Assembly: GCA_014529385.2 (NCBI GenBank)
Contig: CM043958.1
Location: 120,390,518-120,454,517 of the forward strand
Length of the DNA: 64,000 bases
Source: Adiantum capillus-veneris
Taxonomy: Eukaryota; Streptophyta; Polypodiopsida; Polypodiales; Pteridaceae
Direction of reading: 5' to 3'
The position numbers were made by a program, and so were the translations under genes. Positions within the stretch are counted from its first letter, which is position 1, and each line of letters starts with the position of its first letter. Below are positions 35,356 through 44,405 of the stretch, in pieces. The notes below the pieces were generated by a model. The model had not been told where the DNA came from and did not search any database. It was given only the letters and a program-made list of their open reading frames with translations.

Positions 35356-37008
35356 GGTGAGATTGAGAGCAGAGACAGACAAATATCTCTACATTGCTAT
35401 TTGCTACTTTCCCTCGAGTACGTCAGTATATGCACCACCAAGAGGACAATCCCCCTCTATCTTGGATGATGACATATGGGAGTTCTCTAGAGATGGTGAC
35501 ATTATCATCCTAGGGGACTTCAGTGGTAGGACTGTCCATCACCAGACAGTATTTTATGATACTTCGGAGGAGATGCTGAGGGAGCTGGATGTTGCAGAGA
35601 TGGGCCTGTCTAAATTATCACAAGATGTGGCGACACTTGCTAGACATGGGGACTACACATGGGCTGGCCATCTTGAATGGATTACAGAGATTTCCCGCTG
35701 CGGGAGGTTTCACATGCTTTCCACACAGACATGGAGCTAGCACAGTGGATTATGTCATGGCACAACCGAGACTCATCTTAAGTATCTAGGATCTCACAGT
35801 TGGACCCAGACCTGTTGGTGTGGCAGTAGATCATGCCCTTGTGTCAATGACCATCTCTTTCCAGTTTTACTGTAGCACACATGCCACCGGTAGCAGCCCC
35901 TACTCGCTACACCTCATGCGGGAGACCGACTCGGCATGCATAGACGGGATCTTTAGACGCATGTGCACTAAGGAGCCAGGGCGACCTCTGGAGGAGCTTA
36001 CTACTATACTGACACAAACATTGCATGATGCAGCAATAGAGGCATACCCACACACCAACCGAGGCAGAGACAGCGCTCTGGGAGCATGCCCCAGAACAGC
36101 TGGTATGAAGAAGAATGCTGCGAGACCAGAGCCACACTTCAGAGGGAGGTGCTTTTGGGGGACATCACTCACAGACAGTCACCGATTGACTTCCGACACC
36201 TGGTGCGGCAGAAGAAGAGGACATTTTTGGCTCGACTAGAGCAAGACCTATACCAACTATTATTGAGTCAAGACTCAGGTGAGGCATGGCGACTCTTTCG
36301 TAAGCACACACACAACACAACACCCCCCCCCCCCCTCTGCCATTATTTCTACAGAGGCATCTTTGTACACAATTCCTTGATAGCGGCCCCTTCCCGAGCC
36401 CCCTGAACCGTGCCCACATACATGTGCTTTTTTCACCGCTCAGATGGTGGAGAAGGCCATTGATAGGATGAGGGCTGGGAGAGCATATGATCATGATGGC
36501 CTAATAGCTAAGCAATTTATACATGCCAAGGATCTGCTCGTAGAGCTTCTAGCAGTGATGTTCAACCGTACCATGTGTGAGGGCTTGCCTCATACTTGGA
36601 GCTTGTCTACTATTGTACCTATCTTCAAGTCAGGAGACCCTATGGAGCTTGGGAATTATCACACTATCATGATTGGACACACATTGGCACGGTTGTACGC
36701 ATCCATTCTTGAGCATCAACTGAGTAGATGGGAAGAAAAGGAGGGTATACGTGCAGCCGGGCAGGCAAGGTTCAGGAGAGGTTTTTCTTCTCTTGACCTC
36801 ATCCTAACACTCAGAGCCATTATTGAGGAGGGCAGATCACATGGGAGACGGATCTATTGTAGCTCTTTGACACTTCGGTGACTTCCGCATTGCTCTATGG
36901 TATTCAGATATGGGGCCCTTCATTGGACTGATGGATGGGGGACATGGAGAAGCCTCTGATCTCTATGATCTTGCGGCTTACTAGAGCCAAGGGTTTCAGT
37001 ACCACGTG
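35355..37008 (+). pseudogene. LINE-c, segment 1: endonuclease and partial reverse transcriptase
   Basis: 5'-truncated copy starting in the endonuclease: DKYLYIAICYFPSSTSVY, DIIILGDFSGRTVH, then, in another frame, GASTVDYVMAQP and AVDHALVSMTISF. The reverse transcriptase starts at 36,444 (MVEKAIDRMRAGRAYDHDG, FRRGFSSLDLILTLRAI, HGRRIYC). Near 36,865 an internal deletion removes the whole catalytic core, including Y-A-D-D, and joins to LFDTSVTSALLYGIQIWG. A (C)14 run lies at about 36,321-36,335. The segment is cut at 37,008 by N2 after the ACGTG target site. Confidence 0.9.
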
Positions 37009-37489
37009 TGTCATAGGAAGGGCACCACATGCCAATAGTAAAGAACAGATTGAACACGCTTTTAGCACTTCAAGAACAACTAAACTAAAAGAGAGAGAGA
37101 CGACACGTGACATGGAGTGGCGGAATTCCACCCCAGAGAGTATTGGCCCTAAACCTTGGCGCCCCTTTCGGTATTCCTTTATATTACTGCTGATTCGCAA
37201 AGTACAACAGCCAGGGAGCACCTCCTCTGCAATCTGCCCGCTGAAGAGTGCCAAAGAAGGCCCCCAAGGCTCATATTTGAAGGCCCAAAGCCTAAAAGCA
37301 TCAAATAGAAAAAGCCGACCCCAAAAAATCACTTTCCTAAAATTTCAAGAATTTCCTAAAAATCCGCCGCGAATTCCGGAATGTCCGTACAAGTGCCACG
37401 TCATCATATTTGTGACAATTTAGGCCCCTCAACCACATCTGTAAGTTGGCTCCATTCTTTAGGCTTTGACACGTTAGCAGTTTGTTACA
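37009..37489 (-). repeat. N2 3' LTR
   Basis: TGTCATAGGAAGGG...GCAGTTTGTTACA on the plus strand. Contains the complement of the conserved GAAATACCGAAAGG block near 37,160-37,180. Confidence 0.92.
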
Positions 37490-37507
37490 TCTCCCCTTCT
37501 TGAAAGA
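37490..37507 (-). promoter_or_regulatory. N2 polypurine tract
   Basis: The minus strand reads TCTTTCAAGAAGGGGAGA, adjoining the LTR start TGTAACAAACTG. Confidence 0.88.
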
Positions 37508-37596
37508 GAGTAATCGTCCGCGATTACAGCATATCGGCAAAACAACTCAAGCTAGCTCAAAAATTTCCGAGGGTCATTCCGAGGGACAATCACTTT

Positions 37597-37700
37597 GCTC
37601 TTTTGATCAAGGAGTTAGCTTCTCCTTTTGGCTGTTTTGATCAAGGAGTTAGCTTCTCCTTTCTGCTCTTTAGATCAAGGAGTTAGCTTCTCCTTTCGTC
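37597..37700 (-). repeat. Three tandem copies of a unit of about 36 bp in N2
   Basis: GATCAAGGAGTTAGCTTCTC recurs three times at intervals of about 36 bp. The corresponding place in N1 (about 24,680) has a single copy. Confidence 0.88.
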
Positions 37701-37908
37701 CAGCTCGGAACTCTTGATATTCCGGCGTAGTAAAATTAGCCATCACACCCAGACCGTACTGATCTTCCATGGGTGTCTTGATGCTAAAATTACATACCCA
37801 GGCAATCTCATCCAATTAGGAATATTTAGTAGTTGGCACATCACAATGCAACACAAATGCTTACATATGCATGTTACAAGACATAGAAACATAAAGCCGC
37901 CGATGAAC

Positions 37909-38258
37909 ACTCCTCCGCATAACCTAACAAGGTCCGGGCCGGGAGATATTCAACGACTCCCTCATCACTCCTCCCGCATAACCTAAAAAGGTCCGGGCCG
38001 GGAGATATAGAGGCCTTTTACAACCTAACGCGCCCCAGACCACAGCCTGCGTCGGTTGGAGGTGCTGAGAGTAACCACTGCTCAGGCTTCTTAATACTCC
38101 TCCCGCATAACCATCCAGGTCCGGGCCGGGAGTCACAACAACAATACTCCCCCCGTCAATAACCACAAGGGTCCGGGCCATGAGTTTTAAAAAAAAACAC
38201 TTTTTAATCATTTAATACTCCTCCCGCAAATAACCACAAGGGTCCGGGCCATGAGTAT
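37909..38258 (-). repeat. Five hairpin-forming repeats in N2
   Basis: Five copies of a unit of about 38 bp of the form CTCCCGCATAACC...GGTCCGGGCCGGGAG at about 37,909, 37,967, 38,095, 38,143 and 38,213, separated by 10-90 bp of other sequence. CTCCCG pairs with CGGGAG, and an inner ACC with GGT, so several can fold. N1 has one such unit. Confidence 0.82.
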
Positions 38259-39238
38259 GAACAAGCATTCTCAAACATAATTTCTCACTTCTCCACTTGG
38301 GAGTAAAATCACCAATCATTGAAACCAGAATCAAACCAAAGTCAAACAATTCAAATCGACACCAAAACAGGTTCAAAACAAATACTATCCATTTCAAACA
38401 AATTCCAAACAGGATCACCAAACAAGATCAAACACAACTCAAACTTAAAAAGCAATCTTGACATCAGTCGAGCTCGAAAAGTCGACTGACTTTCCATCCT
38501 AAAACCTGCATCAAAAATTAGGGTTAGGTTTCTTCCATAGGGTCGTGGCAGAGCACAGCATGGTCCATCAGCTCTTGGACAAACCGTGTTTTCATTGGTG
38601 GCGATGGTAGTCCCAAGATATATCAGTCACATCGGACCTCCAAGGTCATCAGCTCGTGAAGAGACATCTACTGAGAGATATCGAGAAATTTCAAGTTATA
38701 AATTGTTAGGGTTTCCATGGCAAGCATTTCAGAATACCCCACTCTGCCAGAAGTTGCACCCTGAAGGAAGATGTCAGAAACCATATAACTTCGGACAAAA
38801 TTTTTCTTGAAAACTTGCCAAGTCCTTGGAGTGTGCTGCTTGGTAGCTGTAGACATCAACATCTGCATGGCACTGCTTCTGAGAAAAACAGTGACTTGAA
38901 ACAAATCGGGGATTCTTCTTTTGCAAGTGATCTTAATGGCTTATGCCTTGTAAGCCATGAGCGGTGAAGATGGGAGCGTGCCCGATGCGCGATGAAGTAA
39001 GGGTGGGCGTGGCTAATGAGTCCGGGTTGAAGTAGTGGCTAATGAGTCCGGGTTGAGGAGTGGCTAATGAGTCTAGGTTGGAGGAGTTGCTAATGAGTCC
39101 AGGGTCGGAGCACGAAGCTAAAACTTCCAATGAACTTTTGAAAGTGCAATCTTGCTTTGTCTGCTCCTTGGTAGGACCGGTATGCTCTGTTTGCTCCTTG
39201 GTAGGACCGGTATGCTTTCAGAAAAGCACACGCCTGAT
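38259..39238 (-). other. N2 remaining interior
   Basis: No recognised protein. A minus-strand frame at 38,668-38,904 has a counterpart in N1 but no known domain. At 39,013-39,108 GTGGCTAATGAGTCCGGGTTG occurs in four variant copies, and at 39,150-39,212 GCTCCTTGGTAGGACCGGTA occurs twice. Confidence 0.65.
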
Positions 39239-39251
39239 GCTCTGATACCAC
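39239..39251 (-). promoter_or_regulatory. N2 primer binding site
   Basis: The minus strand reads GTGGTATCAGAGC adjoining the 5' LTR, complementary to initiator tRNA-Met. Confidence 0.93.
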
Positions 39252-39733
39252 TGTCATAGGACGGGCACCACGTGCCAATAGAAAAGAACAGACTGAACAC
39301 GCTTTTAGCACTTCAATAACAACTGAACTGAAAGAGAGAGAGAGACGACACGCAACATGGAGTGGCGGAATTCCACCCCAGAGAGTATTGGCCCCAAACC
39401 TTGGCGCCCCTTTCGGTATTTCTTTATATTACTGCTGATTCGCAAAGTATAACAGCCGAGGAGCACCTCCTCTGCAATCTGCACGCTGAAGAGTGCCAAA
39501 GAGGGCCGCCAAGGCTCATATTTAAAGGCCCAAAGCCTAAAAGCATCAAATATGAAAAGCTGAACCCAAAAAATCACTTTCCTAAAATTTTGGGATTTCT
39601 CTAAAAATCTGCCGAGAATCCGGAATATCCGTACAGGTGCCACGTCATCATATTTGTGACAGTTTAGGCCCCTCGGCCACATCTGTAAGTTGGCTCCATT
39701 CTTTAGGCTTTGACACGTTAGCAGTTTGTTACA
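39252..39733 (-). repeat. N2 5' LTR
   Basis: TGTCATAGGACGGG...GCAGTTTGTTACA; partner of 37,009-37,489. Confidence 0.92.
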
Positions 39734-40490
39734 ACGTGACATTATCCGAGCAGAGCTAGCTGCCCCCTCTACTAGTGGTTGAGGCACTCACCAGATCAGT
39801 TTCCTTTATACACAGCCTGTGGGAGCTTCCCAGAGACAGATATGCCCACCTAGCACTTCAGTCCTCTCGACAATTAGCTATGTATAAGGAGATGCACCAC
39901 GCTGATATGGGGAGATGACATCATGGTTTCAAGCACACGGTTTCAGGCACATGGGTTCAGCATGGACAGATTGCCCCTCTCTGACTCTTACACAGTCGAA
40001 GATCACCGGGCTCATCCTCCGGGACCTGACTCAGCTAAACACCGGCACAAGAGTTGGAAACGAAGATGGCTTTCTACAAAGAGCATCTTCATCAGCTTAC
40101 TGAAGGACCGCTTTGAGACAAGACCCAAATACATGGACACCAACTTGTCTCATGGGATACGATGTGCCATCGGCCAAATACGCACATCTTCACACCAGCT
40201 TCAGGTCGAGACTGGGAGATACAGCATAGTGCTAGCAAAGGACTGGACATGCCTCCTATGCTACATGGAGCCTGAGAGAGAGTTGCACTACACATGCCAC
40301 TGCCCAGTCTACTATGAGATACGAGGCCGCTTTCACTGCCTCTTCAGAAAGGGCTTTGGACCACTCTCTAGAGTCATAAGGTACGAGGACCAGAGATGCC
40401 TGGGACTGTTTTTGCTTGAGCTGCACAGACACAGAGAGAGCATCATGAGAGGAGAGGCTAGCCAATCCCAGAGACGGATCACAGTCTTCT
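39734..40490 (+). pseudogene. LINE-c, segment 2: thumb and Cys/His finger
   Basis: Resumes LINE-c ORF2 exactly at the N2 target duplication. It reads TRPKYMDTNLSHGIRCAIGQ-type sequence, then CLLCYMEPERELHYTCHC, the family finger C-x2-C-x8-H-x4-C intact. It continues to RRITVF at 40,490, where the gypsy element is inserted after CTTCT. Frameshifts and stops lie before 39,923. Confidence 0.9.
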
Positions 40491-41045
40491 TGTCACAAAC
40501 TGATAACGTGGCAGTGCCCATGCACACACAGAGATGAATGCTGACATGGCAGCCAGTACGGATGCCCGAAAAATGCGCCAGATTATGCACTGACTAAACG
40601 CTGACGTTGCAGCCCGGATTTTAAAGCGCAAATTAAGCTGATGACGAGGCAGTCCTTACGCTGTACGGAATTCCGTAAATTGCGCTGGCTGATTTTTCTG
40701 GCAGCTTTTGGGACAATTGCTTTTGAGTTAAAAGCTTTTGAGTTAAAAGCTTTTGAGTTTAAAGATTTTCGGGGCTCTGCTTTTGGGCATCCCTTGTACT
40801 TATAAACAAGTGGGCTAGGCCTCGCTTCTCATAGCATCTGGACGCAGAGTCTGAGAGTGAGAGCTTGCCTACTCTCTCTTGTACTTTGAACACAGAAAGG
40901 AAATACCGAAAGGGGCGCCAGTCTTTGGGCCCACTACCTCTGGGCACGGAACTACGCCGGACGTGTCATCTATGTGAACTATTTTGAAGTGAATCTCTAT
41001 TGTGTCGCGGTAGAATCTTGACTTGGGGTGTCCAAGTTTGTTACA
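40491..41045 (+). repeat. Gypsy 5' LTR
   Basis: TGTCACAAACTG...AAGTTTGTTACA. A TATAAA box at 40,801-40,806 lies about 110 bp before the conserved block GAAATACCGAAAGGGGCGCC at 40,920. GAGTTAAAAGCTTTT is repeated here one time more than in the 3' LTR. Confidence 0.94.
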
Positions 41046-41058
41046 GTGGAATCAGAGC
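41046..41058 (+). promoter_or_regulatory. Gypsy primer binding site
   Basis: GTGGAATCAGAGC directly after the LTR, one mismatch from the initiator tRNA-Met site. Confidence 0.85.
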
Positions 41059-41094
41059 GCGGCCGATTTCTCTTCTAGTTTGATGGGTGGTTCT

Positions 41095-41352
41095 GTGGTT
41101 TTCTGCCACTAGGTGTGCACTTCTACGATGGATTGCTGAGACAAAAGATTTGCAAATTTCGGATCCTTCGCATTTTTAATCATTTGCTTTGTTGCTTCGT
41201 CAACTAGTTATCGACGTTCCATCTCTTCAATCTTGAACTGAGTAGGCTGAGGTGGGCCGTACTCTTCCTCTGTTTGCTCATGAGAATCTTCTTCGTGATC
41301 TCCTCCTGCATTCGCAGATGTAGAAGAAGTCGACTGTTTGTTGTTGGAATTC
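41095..41352 (-). pseudogene. Inverted 5' segment of gypsy gag
   Basis: The minus strand, not the plus strand, reads like protein here: from an ATG at 41,354-41,352, MNSNNKQSTSSTSANAGG, then EEYGPPQPTQFKIEEMERR, and after one stop LVDEATKQMIKNAKD. It lies between the PBS and the plus-strand gag, where the gag N-terminus is expected. I infer a local inversion of about 260 bp; an unrelated antisense insert is the alternative. Confidence 0.6.
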
Positions 41353-42540
41353 ATAAGTGCTAGGAGAAAAGGATCGGATATCCCGGTGGCAATCAAGAAA
41401 CCTCCTTCTCCGAGAATGTTTACAGAGCAAGAATTACAAGAGGTGGTTCAGACACAGATCAGCCGGCTTTTGGATGCAAACAACAAATCCAAAAAGCACG
41501 AGAAAAGGCACAAGAAAGGGACTGACTTCTCGGGTTATTTAGGTCGTCAATCTTCATTTGCATCTACAAGGAAGCAGAAGAAGTGTGTAGGATTTGAAGG
41601 ACTACCCTGTTCTTCTTCTTCTTCTGATAGTTCTTCTAGCTCTTCAGACTCGAGCGAAGAAGACAGAAAAGGCAAAAAGCGAAGCAAAAAGCAAAGCTTC
41701 CGAAAGGGCAAGAAAAAGGCAAAGAAGCCTAGATTTCGCCCAGTTTCTGACAGTTCTACAGAGGAGTCATCCTCACAGTTCGGACTCCGACAATCACATG
41801 TTTTATGCAAAGACGAAGCATTTTTATAGAGCCAACCAATATGACTTCCTCGAAGATAAAAGCAAGAAAGAAAAAGAATTCAAAGAAGGTGGACAGTCGA
41901 TTAAGTTTGACTCTTTTTCTGGATTCTGAGATGCTCCAAGGGCTTTGACCTTCATTCACCAATTTGACATAGCTTTCTCTAGAGGGCATTACTCAGAGCA
42001 CTCCAAGATTGGGAGGGCTACATCTTTCTTTAAGGGAAATGCTCGAACATGGTGGTCCACTCTTCTTCTGAGGCAGGAAGCTCTAGTAAAATGGTCTTCT
42101 CTGGACGCTTATTGTGAGAGATTCTGGAACTCTTTCTACCAACCTCTTCATTTAAGAAGGTCTCATTTAAGAACCAGATTGAGCGGTTTTTTTGCGGACT
42201 TCCTACAGAGATCCGAGACTACTGCTTGGAACAAAAGTCTAATTCTACTCAAGAATTGACGGGTCATGCGAAAGGGGGTTTTGCGATACATTCAGGAAAT
42301 TTGACTTACCCCACTAATGAGATCTTAACTCAGAGAACCCAACAGAATTCTAACAATGAAAGTAGAAAGAGAAAGAGTTCCGAAGAAAAGAAAGACAAGG
42401 ACACACGACCCCGGCTCACTCTTCGAGAGAGGGCCAGTTACATCAAAGAAGGGAAGTGTTTTGGATGCGGGGAACATGGGCACGTCTCTGCGAAGTGCCC
42501 TAATAAGGTACGACAAGAACAACATGAAGACACGTGAGAG
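41353..42540 (+). pseudogene. Gypsy gag, broken
   Basis: A Ser-rich/Lys-rich N-terminal part (41,600-41,760), then the retrotrans_gag core at about 41,940-42,100 (ALTFIHQFDIAFSRGHYSE, GRATSFFKGNARTWWSTLL). At 42,457-42,500 a zinc knuckle CFGCGEHGHVSAKC with all four CCHC ligands. Three frames are used, with a TGA at about 41,927. Gag would form the particle and package RNA. Confidence 0.9.
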
Positions 42541-42836
42541 AGTTCGACAACAGCGGAGGAACGTGGCAGAAAAGGCAAGATAAAAGTAAAACTGGTTCCA
42601 GATTGCATGGGTACTCACCCAAGTACGACTCATGAAAGTACAGAACTTTGTCGAGCTTGGGGCAAAGAAAAAAATTAAGAAGCCTTGATTTTCTTTGATG
42701 GAGGAGCCAAGGCCGACTTCATTTCACCTGAATTGGCGGCGCGGCTCGAGATTACACCCGATCGGATGGGACCACCAGCAGAGGCAATTATAGCGGATGG
42801 GACATAGCCATTACACCTGTCATTGACAAACTTCGG
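42541..42836 (+). pseudogene. Gypsy protease, broken
   Basis: A frame around 42,690-42,810 gives [16 protein letters not shown], the aspartic protease active-site region. The usual D-S/T-G is D-G-G, so the catalytic signature is altered. The frame stops at about 42,806. Confidence 0.72.
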
Positions 42837-43879
42837 TTGCATTGTCGGAGGTATTTGGGGCACGAGGACCTTGGAGTCCCTTGGTACCATAAGAACAACA
42901 CGGTGGTCGATTATCGGGCAAAGAAAGCGACTTTGACAAATGAAAAGGGCCGAAAAATTGTACTTGATGTGAAACTGAAGGGCGAGTTTGTCGCTAGTGT
43001 ATCGGCTTCGGCCGTTTCCAAATTAATGAAATCCAGTCTGTTTGTTTGCTCGATCTATTTGAAAGAGTTAAATGATGAACACAGAACGAATATGTCTGAA
43101 CTTGCTAAAGAACGACAAGATTTTCTTCATACTCATGCTGATTGCTTTTTTGAGGGCCTACCAAGCGAGTTGCCACCATCTCGTCCTGAGGATCATACTA
43201 TTGATCTGATACCTGGAAGCACACGACCGAACCGGCCACCTTACCGTGTGAGCCAAGCCCAGAATGAAGAGATTATGAACCAAGCGAAAGACCTTTTGGA
43301 AAAGAGTTTTATCCACCCGAGTACTCCACCCTACTGCTCCCCGGTGTTGTTGGTTTTAAAAAAAGACGGATCTTGGAGAATGTGCATTGATTATAGAGCT
43401 CTCAATAAAATCACCATCAAGAACAGATTTCCGGTTCCAAGGATCGATAATATTCTTGACCGATTACAGGGATCCTCTTGATTCAGCAGGACCGATTTGA
43501 AAAGCGGATATCATTAGATCCGAATCGCACCAAGAGATGTCTATAAGACAGCTTTTCGGACGAGCTTCGGTTTATAGGAATTTTTGGTGATGCCTTTTGG
43601 CCTAAGCAATGCTCCAGCGACTTTCAACCGAATGATGGATAGGATTTTCAGAGAGTACAAATCTTTTGTTGGCACTTTCTTTGATGACATTATAGTCTTC
43701 TCCAAGGATGAGGCAGAACATAGACACCATCTGCTACAGGTCTTTAAGGCATTGCGAGATCACAAGTTAGTAATCAATGCCAAGAAGAGTGAATTTTTTC
43801 TTACCGAAGATACACTTTTTGGGACACATCGTCTCAGCAGCAGGAGTACAGATGGACCCGGCCAACATTGAGACTATAC
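42837..43879 (+). pseudogene. Gypsy reverse transcriptase, broken
   Basis: Long frame to 43,481: [56 protein letters not shown]. Stops at about 43,480 and 43,513 and one more near 43,574 interrupt TDLKSGYH and the FGL region. From 43,584 the frame reads VMPFGLSNAPATFNRMMD and TFFDDIIVFSKDE, with catalytic F-x-D-D. A frameshift follows near 43,815. The domain is cut at 43,879 by LINE-d and resumes at 51,238. Confidence 0.94.
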
Positions 43880-44405
43880 CGCGATGCTTTTAGTGACGCC
43901 GGGGCATAAAAAAACCCAATGTAGTGTGTAACCTTGTATTTCGACCAGGATACTTAGAACAGCTCATTGCTGCTGCTTCGCACGCCATCGCTCCCCCCCC
44001 CCCCCCCCCCCCCCCCCCCCTTCCAGCACTGCCTACTACTCCCCCCCAGCGCTGCCCACTGCTCCCTCCCCGCTGCCCTTGCTGCCTCGCTGCTTGCCTA
44101 CCTGATAGCCCAGCTTGCCCTCGCGCTGCCTGCCTGCCCGCCTCTGCAGCCCGCTGCCCACCTGCCCGCCCGCCTGCTGCTTGCCCCTCCTGCCCTGCCG
44201 CCCCTGTCACCCCCTCCTGCTGCCGCCAACGCTCCCATTTGCCTCAGCCCGCTACCCCCCCTCCCCCCCCCGGTCTGCTCGCCCGCTTGGTTTCCACCCC
44301 GACAACCCCGCAACTCGGCCCATTCAGTTTCATTCTTGGGGCTTTCTGCGCCGGATTGCAACATCCTCCCATCGTCATCTTCTTACGACACAGCAGTAGA
44401 AACAG
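43880..44405 (+). other. LINE-d 5' UTR, strongly C/T-rich
   Basis: After 110 bp of mixed sequence, a run of about 29 C at 43,992-44,020 and then about 270 bp with CCTGC/CTGCC repeats and almost no G runs on the plus strand. Translations are Pro/Leu/Ala low complexity. The minus strand is G-rich enough to form quadruplexes. Confidence 0.8.

Larger units (their letters stand above)
37009..39733 (-). mobile_element. N2, non-autonomous LTR retroelement in LINE-c
   Basis: A 2.73-kb minus-strand element with LTRs of 481 and 482 bp, a perfect 5-bp target duplication ACGTG (37,004-37,008 and 39,734-39,738), polypurine tract and PBS. The 1.76-kb interior has no pol or recognisable gag. It is built of several short tandem repeats and hairpins. 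LTR pair identity looks about 92%. It must use proteins supplied by another LTR element, if it was ever mobile by itself. Confidence 0.93.

Noticed and set aside
37909-38258. CRISPR-like array
   Set aside because: Repeats are imperfect, spacers of very unequal length, and it lies inside an LTR retroelement of a eukaryotic genome.
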